A stretch of DNA of 64,000 nt from CBDESM01 sp965242485 (GCA_965242485.1 CBDESM010000003.1:1178001-1242000); one strand, 5' to 3'. Shown: positions 8,016-16,708, counted from the stretch's first letter. Numbers and translations: made by a program. The notes: a model not told the origin generated them from the sequence alone.

Positions 8016-9128
8016 ATGGGCCTCGTGGCGCTAATGAAGCGAGCTGTGGCGCTGCTGGCCGCGGCCGGACTGTCCGTTTTCCTCATAGCGGGCATCTCCG
8101 CTGATGATGCGAATGAAGAGGCAGTAGCTGCGCGTGCTTTGCAACCAACCGAGGTGGTGGCGGAGATCCCGGAGGGATACAACGAGCTCTTTGAGTTTCA
8201 ATGGGGTGGTGGCTCGCTCCTCCACCTCAAAGGACGCCTTGCAACAATGGGCTGTATGATAAACACCATATGGTTCTACGGCAACGACCAATGGAATACC
8301 TATAACCAATACAACGTTCCACAAGATAACCCTGCCATTCAACAATTCAAACAACAATACGAGCAATTTATACCCGCAGGTACGCTGTGGGCGAATTGCT
8401 ACAATGTCTGTGAGTTTTTTGGTGAGACGCAATGTAAACCCTTTGAGGATATATGGGCATATCGCTATGGAGGTATCCCAAAAGACACTCCTTGCAATGA
8501 CGACTTTGATGTTCGGGTAAAAGCACAAGTTCTGCCAAGAATGCCACAATATCCCCCTACCTGTATTATAAAAACAATAAAACCACGATTTAATAGTGAT
8601 AGTGTAGGAGGATATATATACACAGCAAGCGCAGATATTCCAGTTATTGTAGTATATGCTGGTGCTGAACCAAGAAATGACGAATATCTTAATCTTTTAT
8701 GGCTACAAAGCGAGATACACGAAATCTGTCATGCTACGCAACACTGGAACTGGCTACAACAATTATCCCCCAATACAGAACACAGCGTCAGTTATGGCCC
8801 TCATTTTAGAGAAAGTTATGGTAAAGAGTTTATAGACCTTATAGGATTTGTTGAAAAAAGCCCTAATAATTGGAGTATACCGAGTGATAGCATATATAAA
8901 AATCTCTATCATTCAAGCCCTACTGAACTATCCGCCGAACTTTGCTCTATGTACCTATTAGACGCAATGGGTGAACCAAGTAATTATGAATATCAACGAT
9001 ATGTTAGGAGCGCTAATCGTTTTATTAAACTTACTCAAAAACGAAACTTCAACATCAGCACCTACCTAACCCCCGAAATCCGTGAATGGCTTGAAACATA
9101 TATGATACTCCCCGATGTCTCTGAATGA
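8016..9128 (+). CDS. Secreted HExxH metallopeptidase-like protein with AT-rich 3' part
   Basis: 370 aa. Start ATG 8016 has a purine-rich GGAAGGGGG upstream and gives a signal peptide or N-terminal anchor (MKRAVALLAAAGLSVFLIAG, residues 7-26). Residues about 60-100 carry a WGGGSL-LKGRLATMGCM block. The peptidase core has HEICH at 235-239 and SPTELSAEL at 302-310 supplying the likely third zinc ligand (Glu305 or Glu309). Cys residues at 80, 128, 132, 140 and 160 could form disulphides. From about base 8230 to 9110 the DNA becomes very AT-rich (by eye near 40% GC, with AGA, ATA and TTA codons), unlike everything around it, so the gene looks chimeric or transferred. Confidence 0.75.
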   Translation: MGLVALMKRAVALLAAAGLSVFLIAGISADDANEEAVAARALQPTEVVAEIPEGYNELFEFQWGGGSLLHLKGRLATMGCMINTIWFYGNDQWNTYNQYNVPQDNPAIQQFKQQYEQFIPAGTLWANCYNVCEFFGETQCKPFEDIWAYRYGGIPKDTPCNDDFDVRVKAQVLPRMPQYPPTCIIKTIKPRFNSDSVGGYIYTASADIPVIVVYAGAEPRNDEYLNLLWLQSEIHEICHATQHWNWLQQLSPNTEHSVSYGPHFRESYGKEFIDLIGFVEKSPNNWSIPSDSIYKNLYHSSPTELSAELCSMYLLDAMGEPSNYEYQRYVRSANRFIKLTQKRNFNISTYLTPEIREWLETYMILPDVSE

Positions 9129-9249
9129 GACTCCACGGCTGGCTGCTCATGCCATCCACACTGCGATGGGCGGGCGGGTCTGTGCTTCGGACCGGCAGGT
9201 CGCATGGCAAATCCGCAGGCCCTATGCTATGCGGACGAGGAGGCCGCCA

Positions 9250-9669
9250 ATGCCTGTCGCTGGAATCGACCACGTTGCCGCACCCGCTGGTGCCCCGGAG
9301 GCGATCATCGCCTTCTACCGTGCGCTGGGCTTTGCCATTGCGGGCGAGGAGCGCTGGCGGGCAGGGGAGTTCCCCGCCTTCTACGTCGCGGCTGGCGACC
9401 AGAAGATCAACTTCCACGCGCCCGAGCTCTGGCAGAATCCGAGCTTCACGCTCAAGGGACCGACCGCCGTGCCCGGCTGCGGCGACTTCTGCTTCGTCTG
9501 GGAGGGCAGTGTTGAAGAGGCCTCCGCCGCCATCGTCGCAGCCGGCGGCGAGCTGATCGAAGGCCCGGTCGGGCGCGAGGGCGGCCGCGCCGGCGGCATG
9601 ACCGAGGGTACCAGCGTCTATACCCGCGACCCCGACGGCAACCTCGTCGAGTTCATCGTCTACGGATAG
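9250..9669 (+). CDS. VOC-family (glyoxalase/bleomycin-resistance fold) protein
   Basis: 139 aa. It begins MPVAGIDHVA-x-P, with the usual first-strand His, followed by a FYRALGF helix; the second module ends RDPDGNLVEFI with the C-terminal metal-ligand Glu. Typical of single-chain VOC proteins that dimerise to form a metal site. ATG 9250 has GGAGG nine bases upstream. First of three plus-strand genes (nitroreductase, MaoC-like) with short gaps of 10 and 3 bases, so probably one operon. Confidence 0.85.
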   Translation: MPVAGIDHVAAPAGAPEAIIAFYRALGFAIAGEERWRAGEFPAFYVAAGDQKINFHAPELWQNPSFTLKGPTAVPGCGDFCFVWEGSVEEASAAIVAAGGELIEGPVGREGGRAGGMTEGTSVYTRDPDGNLVEFIVYG

Positions 9670-9679
9670 GAGCGCGCAC

Positions 9680-10351
9680 ATGGAATTCTTCGAGACCCTG
9701 CACACGGCCCGCGCCCTGCGCCGCTACAAACCCGACCCGATCTCGGAAGAGGACATCCGCACGATGCTGGAAGCGGCCCACGCCGGCCCCAGCGGCTCGA
9801 ACCGCCAGGCCCGCCACTGGATCGTCGTCCGCGACCCCGCGCAGAAGCAGCGCCTCGCCGACCTCAACCGCCGCTTCGTCTCCAAGTACCTCGAACACAA
9901 CCGCCCCCGCCTCGACGCCGTCGACCACTACAAAGGCGACAAGCGCTCCCGCTTCCTCGACGCCGTCGAGCATCAGATGAATCGCATGCACGAGGTGCCG
10001 CTGCTGATCATCGCCTGCACCGATATGGAGCGCGACACTTCGGCGGCGACGGTCGACGGGCTGAAGCCCGGCTCCGCCTTCGGCGCCGGCGTCCAAGCCG
10101 CCACCGAAGTCTGGGGCTCCGTCCAGAACCTGCTGCTCGCCGCCCGCGCCTTGGGCATCGGCGCAGTGCCCACCACGCTCGCCTTCGGCGACCGCGACGC
10201 CGCCCGCGAAGTCCTCAATCTCCCGCCGCACATCCTGCCGATGGTGATGGTCCCCATGGGCCATCCCACCGGCAAGCACGGCGTGATCAACCGCCGCCCG
10301 CTCGACGAGGTGCTGCACTACGACCGCTACGGCGACCAGTCGGGAGGCTGA
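9680..10351 (+). CDS. Nitroreductase-family flavoprotein
   Basis: 223 aa. FMN-binding start RALRRYKPDPISEEDI, then a GPSGSNRQARHWIVV phosphate/flavin loop, a middle QAATEVWGSVQNLLLAARALGIGAVP helix, and a C-terminal MGHPTGKHGVINRRPLDEV segment with the basic residues that hold the FMN phosphate. Members reduce nitro groups, quinones or activated C=C bonds with NAD(P)H. It lies between a VOC gene and a MaoC-like gene, suggesting work on an aromatic or acyl substrate. Confidence 0.9.
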   Translation: MEFFETLHTARALRRYKPDPISEEDIRTMLEAAHAGPSGSNRQARHWIVVRDPAQKQRLADLNRRFVSKYLEHNRPRLDAVDHYKGDKRSRFLDAVEHQMNRMHEVPLLIIACTDMERDTSAATVDGLKPGSAFGAGVQAATEVWGSVQNLLLAARALGIGAVPTTLAFGDRDAAREVLNLPPHILPMVMVPMGHPTGKHGVINRRPLDEVLHYDRYGDQSGG

Positions 10352-10354
10352 CCA

Positions 10355-11236
10355 ATGCCCGCCGCAACCGAGCTGCCGCCGATGCCCGCCAGCGTCGGCA
10401 AGATGACCATCGCCAAGAGCTTCGAGCTCGACGCACGCGCCATCACCGCCTTCGCCGCCGGCGTCGACGACTTCAACCCCGTCTACCTCGACGATGCCCG
10501 CGAGGGCGGCCTGATCGCCCACCCCGGCATGGTCTTCAGCTGGCAGTGGAACAGCCGCCACGTGCCCGACGAAACGCTGCCGCTGGAACTCGTCCGCCGC
10601 AGCGTCCACGCCTGGATCGATGTCCGCTTCACCCGCCACCCGCGCGAAGGCGACATCATCACCTGCCAAGGCAAGCAGGTCGCCGTCCGCCAAGTCCGTT
10701 CCGGCGTCCTCTCCAGCCAGCGCTTCACGTTCAGCGACAGCAACGGCGCAGAGATCGCCGTGATGGACACCGGCGGCGTCACCCGCGGCGCAACGCTCGA
10801 CGGCGACGACCAAATCATCGCCGAACCGCCCCCGTTCCCGCAGCGCCGCGAAACCGAATGCGACCCGGTCTGGTCCACTACGTTCGACATCGCCCCCAGC
10901 GCCCCGCACTACTACACCGAGTGCGCCGACATTTGGAACCCGATCCACACCGAACGCAAAGTAGCCCGAGCCGCCGGCCTGCCCGACATCATCCTCCACG
11001 GCAGCGCCAACATCAGCATCGCCCTTCGCGAAGTCATCAACCGCAGCCTCAACGGTGACCCGACCAAACTCCAACGCTACGCCTGCCAATTCCGCGCCAT
11101 GGTCTTCCCCGGCCAACCCGTAACGATATCAGCCCTCGAAGAACGCCAAGAAAACAACCACCAGATCACCCACTTCGAGATGCGCAACCACAAAACCGAA
11201 ACCGCAATTGCCAACGGCATAGCAATCTCAACCTAA
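10355..11236 (+). CDS. MaoC-like double-hotdog dehydratase
   Basis: 293 aa, two hotdog halves. First half: AFAAGVDDFNPVYLDD...LIAHPGMVFSW, the substrate-binding layout of FAS1-like/MaoC dehydratases. Second half: YYTECADIWNPIHTERKVARAAGLPDIILHG, the catalytic hydratase-2 motif (Asp/Asn and His). The family hydrates or dehydrates acyl-CoAs. It starts three bases after the nitroreductase stop. Its 3' end overlaps by four bases with the convergent cassette gene ending at 11233. Confidence 0.85.
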   Translation: MPAATELPPMPASVGKMTIAKSFELDARAITAFAAGVDDFNPVYLDDAREGGLIAHPGMVFSWQWNSRHVPDETLPLELVRRSVHAWIDVRFTRHPREGDIITCQGKQVAVRQVRSGVLSSQRFTFSDSNGAEIAVMDTGGVTRGATLDGDDQIIAEPPPFPQRRETECDPVWSTTFDIAPSAPHYYTECADIWNPIHTERKVARAAGLPDIILHGSANISIALREVINRSLNGDPTKLQRYACQFRAMVFPGQPVTISALEERQENNHQITHFEMRNHKTETAIANGIAIST

Positions 11237-11694
11237 CCCTCCCGCGCCCTGCACATAAACGCAACAACTTCGCCATACTGCACCCCTCCCCCAACGTTAG
11301 CCCTGCTCGTCAGCGCGCCAAGCTCATGCTCAATGTCGAATGAAAACCCCAGCTTGCTCGTCCAACGCCCGGTTGGCAATTGCCGGGCGACATGTCTGAA
11401 CCCCGCACCGACTCCGTAGATCGCCACCTTCTCAATACCGTCTTCGAGGGCACCACCAGCGCACGGCGCGTAACCGGCAGTGGCCAAGGCTGCCATCACG
11501 ACATCAACCGTATCGCGCCGTGGCAGATCTGCCGGCCAATAATGGTTATCGTCTAGGGCGTTCCAGTTGGTATCGGTTACGCCGACTGCCCACGCGACGC
11601 AGTTGTATCTCCGATCCGGCAGGCTCGTGATCTCGTATGGCGAGTCCCGCAATCCCGGGAAATAATGCTCGAGATACCCTTCTCCAGTCGTCAC
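11233..11694 (-). CDS. YNC-cassette protein, copy 1 (putative Cys/His hydrolase)
   Basis: 153 aa when started at GTG 11694, which overlaps the partner stop as GTGA (11691-11694); this matches the coupled starts of the other copies. Motifs: PYEIT, RRYNCVAWAVG (Cys32), a GYAPC turn, IEKVAIY, HVARQLPTGRWTSKLG (His101), IEHELGAL (His123), and YGEVVAFMCR. The order Cys at a helix N-terminus, then His on a strand, then a second polar residue resembles papain/NlpC-like folds. The family is uncharacterised; I recall a DUF7689-type label, unverified. Confidence 0.75.
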   Translation of the reverse strand: MTTGEGYLEHYFPGLRDSPYEITSLPDRRYNCVAWAVGVTDTNWNALDDNHYWPADLPRRDTVDVVMAALATAGYAPCAGGALEDGIEKVAIYGVGAGFRHVARQLPTGRWTSKLGFSFDIEHELGALTSRANVGGGVQYGEVVAFMCRAREG

Positions 11695-12026
11695 TGGTTC
11701 GGATACCGTTCGCGACCCCATTCGAGCCAAGCTGCCTCTACTTGGGCGACCTTGCCCGGCTCCGCATTGACCGCCGGATTTTCTCCAGTGATCTCTTTGA
11801 GCAGGATGGACCAGCGTGACGGCGTCCTCGTCATCTCCCGCAGGAGCCACGGTACGGCCACCTCTCCCATCGCCGCGATTTCCCGGTAGGCCGGGTGCTC
11901 AACGAACTGGCGGCTCATGGAGTAAAATTGCGTTTCCTCATGCAGCCGTGCAGCCAGCTCAAGGAACCGCTGCTCCAAATCGGAGGCGACGGGCGCACTC
12001 TCTGCGGTTGGCGATTGCGTGGTCAT
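11691..12026 (-). CDS. YNC-cassette helical partner, copy 1
   Basis: 111 aa, all-helical, no membrane segment. The start is set at ATG 12026 (MTTQSPTAES) since copies 2, 3 and 6 start the same way and a GGGAGG lies nine bases upstream. Shared motifs: LEQRFLELAARLHEET, HPAYREIAAMGEVAVPWLLREM, SILLKEITGENP, and the terminal WLEWGRERY. The MG-x-x-A-V-P segment looks like a HEAT-type helix pair. Stop overlaps the hydrolase-like gene start. Role unknown; stable pairing suggests an inhibitor, chaperone or antitoxin. Confidence 0.75.
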   Translation of the reverse strand: MTTQSPTAESAPVASDLEQRFLELAARLHEETQFYSMSRQFVEHPAYREIAAMGEVAVPWLLREMTRTPSRWSILLKEITGENPAVNAEPGKVAQVEAAWLEWGRERYPNQ

Positions 12027-12035
12027 CAGGGCCAT

Positions 12036-12057
12036 CCTCCCGTTGCTTCCATGCTAG
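12036..12057 (-). promoter_or_regulatory. Cassette 1 upstream element (possible -10 plus ribosome-binding site)
   Basis: On the minus strand this reads CTAGCATGG, then AAGCAACGGGAGG. It closely matches the elements before cassettes 4 and 5 (CTATGCTGG, then CAAGRCACGGRAGG). A TAGCAT/TATGCT hexamer only about 15 bases before GGGAGG suggests a very short leader. Confidence 0.4.
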
Positions 12058-12085
12058 ACCAATCGTGAAACGCCTGCAAACCGAG

Positions 12086-12547
12086 TCAGCCGGCAGCCCG
12101 CGGTCGTGACATGAATGCGACTACCTCGCCGTACTGCACTTCGCCGCCAGCGTTCGCGCTGCTCGCCAGCGCTTCCAGCTCATGCTCGATATCGCAGTCA
12201 TCGCCCAATTTGCTTGTCCAACGCCCGGACTCGGTCTGCCGTGCTGCATGCTGCACCTGATCGGCATGCGCGTACAGGGCGATCTTCTCAATATCGCCCA
12301 CGAGCGTACCGTCTTCGCAAGGCTCGTACCCCGCGTGCGCGAGGACTGCCGAGATGATCTCGACCGAGTTCTCGCGCGGCACGTCAGGCGGCCAACTGCC
12401 CCAGCGGTCGAGCGGATCCACCCGCACATGGGCGATACCGAGCACCCAAGCGATGCAGTTGTACCATTTGTCGGGCGGGCTGGTGATCGCGTACGGAGAT
12501 GCCCGAAGCGCCGGCAGTGCTGCCTCGATTCTCTCGCGGTCGCTCAT
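12086..12547 (-). CDS. YNC-cassette protein, copy 2 (putative Cys/His hydrolase)
   Basis: 153 aa from ATG 12547, overlapping the partner stop as ATGA (12544-12547). Motifs: PYAITSPPDKWYNCIAWVLG (Cys31), IEKIALY, QHAARQTESGRWTSKLG (His100, Lys113), DIEHELEAL (His122), YGEVVAFMSRPR. Note HAARQT where other copies have HVA-x-QL. Same length as copy 1. Immediately downstream in transcription is copy 1, so copies 1 and 2 are a tandem pair. Confidence 0.75.
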   Translation of the reverse strand: MSDRERIEAALPALRASPYAITSPPDKWYNCIAWVLGIAHVRVDPLDRWGSWPPDVPRENSVEIISAVLAHAGYEPCEDGTLVGDIEKIALYAHADQVQHAARQTESGRWTSKLGDDCDIEHELEALASSANAGGEVQYGEVVAFMSRPRAAG

Positions 12548-12879
12548 CTGCACGGGTAGCGCTCAGCACCCCATTGCAGCCACGCGAGCTCGGCTTCCCG
12601 CCGGCTGCTGCAACCAGACGCCGCGGCCGCGTCCTCGCCCGTGATTTGTTCCAAGACTTCGATCCAGTGGCCGCGCCCCGCCTGAAGTTCGCGCAGGATC
12701 CATGGCACTGCCGGTTCGCCCATCGCGACGATCTCTTGGTACGCCGGATGCGCGAACTTGTCGGCAAGGAACGAATGAAAACCCGTCTCCTCCCGCCAGC
12801 GCTCCGCGAGCTCAAGGAATCGCTGCTCTAATTCAGAGGCTGCGGGTGCGCTCTCTGCGGTTGCTGATTGCGTGGTCAT
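12544..12879 (-). CDS. YNC-cassette helical partner, copy 2
   Basis: 111 aa from ATG 12879, with GGGAGG upstream. Near-relative of copy 1: MTTQSATAES N-terminus, LEQRFLELAERWREET, HPAYQEIVAMGEPAVPWILREL, HWIEVLEQITGED, AWLQWGAERY. Four-base overlap with its downstream gene. The tandem arrangement with copy 1 and the same 50-base spacing to the next partner suggest duplication in place. Confidence 0.75.
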   Translation of the reverse strand: MTTQSATAESAPAASELEQRFLELAERWREETGFHSFLADKFAHPAYQEIVAMGEPAVPWILRELQAGRGHWIEVLEQITGEDAAAASGCSSRREAELAWLQWGAERYPCR

Positions 12880-12902
12880 CGGAGCTGCCCTCCCGTCCTA
12901 GG

Positions 12903-14678
12903 TTACGCCGACTGGGGGCCGCGGACTAGCTGGCCGGGGAGGGCGCCGGTCATCTCGTCGTCCTCGAGCACGACTTCGCCGCGGATGATCGTCGCTTTGT
13001 AGCCGGTCGTGCGCTGCAGCAGCCGCTTCGCGCCTTCGGGCAAGTCGTATTCCATCTTCGGGGCCGGGCTGTCCAAGCGATCGAGGTCGATCACGTTGAT
13101 GTCGGCCCGCTTGCCGACCTTGATCTCGCCGCGATCCTTGAGTCCGTAGAGGTCCGCGTTCGCGCCCGTCTGCTTGTGCACGATCGTCTCGATCGGCAGC
13201 CGCTCGCCCCGTTCGCGGTCGCGGCACCAGTAGGCGAGGTTCCAGCTGACCATGTTCGCGTCCGAGACCGCCGCCACGTGCGCGCCGGCGTCGCTCAGCC
13301 CGTTGCGCGTGCGCGGGTGCAGCATCATCTCCCGCATGTAGTCGAAATTCCGCTGGCTGTAGCCCTCAAGGTAGTAGAGCAGCAGCGTCGAGCCGTCGCC
13401 CTCGGTCAGCAGGTCGTAGAACGCCTCGTCGGCCGTGATCCCGTTCCGCTCCGCGTGCGCGGCCACGCTGCGATCCCGTTCCGGCTCGTAGACCGGCGGG
13501 TCGCCCAAGACGTAGACCTCGTCGGGGCTGCCGACGATCATCTCGAGGAAGCCCGGCAGCAGGTTGCCCGGCGTCGTATCGACCAGGAAGGGATGATCCT
13601 CGTCGCCCGCGCCCTTGCGCCGCACATCGTTCGAGTAGTCCCACTCGCCCGCGAGGATCGCCGCCCTGATCTCCGGCTCGCGCATCTTCTGCAAGCGCTG
13701 CGGCAGCGGCAGATCGCCGACCAGCGACTGGTAGGCCTTGTTGAGCGTGTAGGGATGGATCGAACCTTCAAGGTTCATCAGCACCGTCGTGCCGCGCCCG
13801 CGCACCTGCGGGAACAGCCGCCAGCCCCGCGCGTTCGCCTCCTCCACGGTCGCGAGCATCGTTTTCCACGCCTGCACGTTGTCGCCCGAACCCTCGCCGG
13901 CCAAGAAGGTCACGGTCAGCCCCGCCTCGCCCGCCAGCTTGCCGATCCACTCCGGCTCGAACGGCCCGACGACTTGGAAGACGCCGCCGCCGCCCTCGCG
14001 CATCCCGTCGGCCACCGCCGCCAGCTCCGGGTACTGCGCCAGCGTGCCCGGGATCAGCTCGCCCTCCTTGGTCCGGTGCGCCAGCAGCCGGTTCGAGGAA
14101 AAGCCGACCGCGCCCGCCTGAATCGCCTCGCGCGCCAGCCGCCGCATGTGCGCCAGCTCCTCCTCCGTCGGCTGCACGTCCTCCGCCCCGCGCTCGCCCA
14201 TCACGTAGGTCCGCAGCGCGCAGTGCGGCAGCTGCGCCGCGATGTCCATCACCCGCGGCTTCCCGTCAATCGCGTCCAAGTACTCCGGGAACGACTCCCA
14301 CTGCCACGTAATCCCCGCCGCCATCGCGATCGCCGGGATGTCCTCCACCGCGTCCATCAGATCCAGCAGCCAGCCCCGATCCTGCTCGCGCACCGGCGCG
14401 AAGCCGACCCCGCAGTTGCCCATCACGACCGTGGTCACGCCGTTCCAGCAGGACGGCGTCAGGTACGGATCCCACGACACCTGCGCGTCCATGTGCGTGT
14501 GGATATCGATCCAGCCCGGCGCCACCACGTGCCCCGAAGCATCGATCTCCCGCCGCCCCGCCCCCACATCAGCCCCCACGGCGACGATCCGATCCCCGTC
14601 GATCCCGATGTCCCCCGCGAACCCCGGCGCCCCCGTCCCGTCGAAAATCCGCCCGCCCCGAATCACGATGTCATGCAT
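12903..14678 (-). CDS. N-acyl-D-amino-acid deacylase-type amidohydrolase
   Basis: 591 aa, amidohydrolase superfamily (COG3653 branch). N-terminal beta-sandwich start MHDIVIRGGRIFDGTG, metal motif IDIHTHMD, GVTTVVMGNCGVGFAPV typical of D-aminoacylases, GLSDAGAHVAAVSDANM near the C-terminus (catalytic Asp), and final IRGEVVLEDDEMTGALPGQLVRG. The start is ATG 14678, the first residue of the family N-terminus. Family members remove N-acyl groups from D-amino acids or cleave related cyclic amides. Flanked by cassettes 2 and 3. Confidence 0.88.
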   Translation of the reverse strand: MHDIVIRGGRIFDGTGAPGFAGDIGIDGDRIVAVGADVGAGRREIDASGHVVAPGWIDIHTHMDAQVSWDPYLTPSCWNGVTTVVMGNCGVGFAPVREQDRGWLLDLMDAVEDIPAIAMAAGITWQWESFPEYLDAIDGKPRVMDIAAQLPHCALRTYVMGERGAEDVQPTEEELAHMRRLAREAIQAGAVGFSSNRLLAHRTKEGELIPGTLAQYPELAAVADGMREGGGGVFQVVGPFEPEWIGKLAGEAGLTVTFLAGEGSGDNVQAWKTMLATVEEANARGWRLFPQVRGRGTTVLMNLEGSIHPYTLNKAYQSLVGDLPLPQRLQKMREPEIRAAILAGEWDYSNDVRRKGAGDEDHPFLVDTTPGNLLPGFLEMIVGSPDEVYVLGDPPVYEPERDRSVAAHAERNGITADEAFYDLLTEGDGSTLLLYYLEGYSQRNFDYMREMMLHPRTRNGLSDAGAHVAAVSDANMVSWNLAYWCRDRERGERLPIETIVHKQTGANADLYGLKDRGEIKVGKRADINVIDLDRLDSPAPKMEYDLPEGAKRLLQRTTGYKATIIRGEVVLEDDEMTGALPGQLVRGPQSA

Positions 14679-14706
14679 GCCAACCCCCTCGATCTCTCCC
14701 CGCAGA

Positions 14707-15183
14707 CTAGGCGAATCCGCCCCGCCCCCGCGGCCGCGCCATGAACGCGGCCACTTCCCCGTACTGCCAGCTGCCGCCGGAGTTCGCGTGGCTGGCCAAG
14801 GCGTCGAGTTCATCGTGCTCGATTCGCTCGTCCGGGCCGAGCTTGCTCGACCAGCGCCCATCCCCGAGCTGCACCGCGACATGCGTGAAGCGATCGTCTA
14901 TCGCGTAGAAGGCGATCTTTTCCATTCCCTCTTCCGGCACGCCGTCGTCACACGGCTCATAGCCGACTGTCGCGAGCGCGGCCATCACGCTGGCCAAGCC
15001 GTCGTCGCGAGGCACTCCTGCCGGCCAATGGTCTTGTTGATCGAAGGGCGCCCACCAGCGCGAATCTTCTCCTGCTGCCCAGGCAATGCAGTTGTAGATG
15101 CCCGTTGCCTCGCCGGCGATCGAATACCGCGAAGTGCGGAGCGCCGGCAGAACCAGTTTCAGCCGCCGTCGGGATGGCCTCAT
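14707..15183 (-). CDS. YNC-cassette protein, copy 3 (putative Cys/His hydrolase)
   Basis: 158 aa from ATG 15183, overlapping the partner stop as ATGA (15180-15183). Motifs: RYSIAGEATGIYNCIAWAAG (Cys32), WWAPFDQQDHWP, MEKIAFY, HVAVQLGDGRWSSKLG (His101), IEHDELDAL (His123), YGEVAAFMARPRG. It follows the same layout as the other copies but is among the more diverged. It ends 28 bases before the deacylase start on the same strand. Confidence 0.75.
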   Translation of the reverse strand: MRPSRRRLKLVLPALRTSRYSIAGEATGIYNCIAWAAGEDSRWWAPFDQQDHWPAGVPRDDGLASVMAALATVGYEPCDDGVPEEGMEKIAFYAIDDRFTHVAVQLGDGRWSSKLGPDERIEHDELDALASHANSGGSWQYGEVAAFMARPRGRGGFA

Positions 15184-15506
15184 CGCTGCGGATAGCGACG
15201 GCGCCCCCAGTCGAGCCATGCCGTGCGGATCTCTTCAACCTTGCCCGGTTGCGCCGCCGCCGCGGGATTCTCCCCCGTGATCTCCTGCAGTGCGAGGTAC
15301 CAATGCAGATGGCTGTGCTCCATCTCGCGGAGAATCAACGGCACGGCCGGCTCGCCCAACTCGACGATCTCCCGGAACGCTTCGCTGTCCATCATCTGCG
15401 TCGAAATTGAACGCCCGCCCGCTTCCATCCACCAGCGCTCGGCCAGCAGCGCGAAATGCTGTTCGAGATCGACCGTCCGCTCGACCGTCGGTGCCCGCGT
15501 CGTCAT
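15180..15506 (-). CDS. YNC-cassette helical partner, copy 3
   Basis: 108 aa from ATG 15506 (MTTRAPTVER), chosen over the upstream ATG at 15527 because copies 1, 2 and 6 begin MTT and a GGCGGGAG lies just upstream. Motifs: LEQHFALLAERWW, EAFREIVELGEPAVPLILREM, HWYLALQEITGENP, AWLDWGRRRY. Overlaps the downstream gene by four bases. Confidence 0.75.
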   Translation of the reverse strand: MTTRAPTVERTVDLEQHFALLAERWWMEAGGRSISTQMMDSEAFREIVELGEPAVPLILREMEHSHLHWYLALQEITGENPAAAAQPGKVEEIRTAWLDWGRRRYPQR

Positions 15507-15549
15507 GGCTCCCGCCTCCGCATTCATCCTAGCGCTTGGCTGCCGCCAC

Positions 15550-16662
15550 TCAATCCAGCGCGTAGCGGGATAGGGCTTCGGGGAGGAGGTCGAAGCCTAG
15601 GCCGGGGGTTTCGGGGAGGAGCAGGCGGCCGTTGCGGACTTCGGTTTGGGTATCGATGACGTTGCGGAAATTGTGGACTTGGTCGTCGGGGAAGAATTCT
15701 ACGTAGGTGGCGTTGGGGCTGGCTGCTACCAAGTGGCGGTGCAGGTCGTGGAACCAGTGGGGGCAGATGCTGACGCTTTGGGTCGCGGCGGCGGCGGCGA
15801 TGCGGCGGAACTCGGTGATGCCGCCGAGCACGGCGGCGTCGGGCTGCAGGATCATCGCCGCGTTCTTGTCGATCAGTTCTTGGAAGCGCCAGCGGCCGAC
15901 TTCGATCTCGCCCGTCGCCACGGGGATGCCGGTGCGCTCGGCCAGTTTCGCGTGCAGGTTGATCGCGTCGGGCGGGAACGGCTCCTCGATCCAGTACGGC
16001 TCGGCCGGTTCGTAGGCCGCCATGTAGCGCAGCGCGTCCTCCAAGTTGGCCCAGGCGTTGTTCGCATCCAGCATCAGGTGCACTTCGGGGCCGATCGCCT
16101 CGCGCGCCGCTTGGATGCGCGCCGCCTCCTCGCGCACGGAGAGCCGCCCGACCTTGATCTTGACCGCGTCGAAGCCCAGCTCGACGTAGCTCTCCAGCTC
16201 CGCCTGCAAGCCCTCGTGCCCCTTGCCTTCGAGGTAGTAGCCGCCGCTCGCGTAGGCCGGCACCGTCTCCTCGTAGTAGCCGCCCAGCATCCGCCAGAGC
16301 GGCAGCCCCGCCGCCCGCGAGTTGCGGTCCCACAGCGCGATGTCGAGCATCGAAATCCCGCGCATCACCACCCCTGCCCGCCCGTGCAGCAGCGCCTCCT
16401 GGTACATCGCCGCCCACAGCCCCTCGACCAGATGCGGATCCCGCCCGATCAACACCGGCCCCAGCAGCTCCGCCACCGCCTCCGTCACCAGCCGCCCGTT
16501 CGAGTTCCCCGCATAGCAGAACCCGATCCCGTACGACCCGTCCGCGCAGCGCACCGTCACCACCGGATGGTCCCGGTGGTAGACAGTCCGATTGGAGAAC
16601 GAAGTCGGATGATCCAGCGGAATCCGCAGCATCCGAGGCTCAACAGCAGTGATCGTGGTCAT
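15550..16662 (-). CDS. Mandelate racemase/muconate-lactonizing-type enolase-superfamily enzyme
   Basis: 370 aa. N-terminal capping domain, then a barrel with KIKVG (catalytic Lys pair at about 167-169), metal ligands in LDANNAW, WIEEP and TGE, a QPDAAVLGG strand, and CPHWFHDLHRHL supplying a possible catalytic His. The family abstracts a proton alpha to a carboxylate (racemases, sugar-acid dehydratases, cycloisomerases); substrate unknown. A decayed N-terminal copy of a very similar gene lies near 17.6 kb. Confidence 0.88.
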   Translation of the reverse strand: MTTITAVEPRMLRIPLDHPTSFSNRTVYHRDHPVVTVRCADGSYGIGFCYAGNSNGRLVTEAVAELLGPVLIGRDPHLVEGLWAAMYQEALLHGRAGVVMRGISMLDIALWDRNSRAAGLPLWRMLGGYYEETVPAYASGGYYLEGKGHEGLQAELESYVELGFDAVKIKVGRLSVREEAARIQAAREAIGPEVHLMLDANNAWANLEDALRYMAAYEPAEPYWIEEPFPPDAINLHAKLAERTGIPVATGEIEVGRWRFQELIDKNAAMILQPDAAVLGGITEFRRIAAAAATQSVSICPHWFHDLHRHLVAASPNATYVEFFPDDQVHNFRNVIDTQTEVRNGRLLLPETPGLGFDLLPEALSRYALD

Positions 16663-16708
16663 AGGGCAGCCCTTTCACTCTGGAACTGGAGCAGGGTAGC
16701 GGAGGCGA

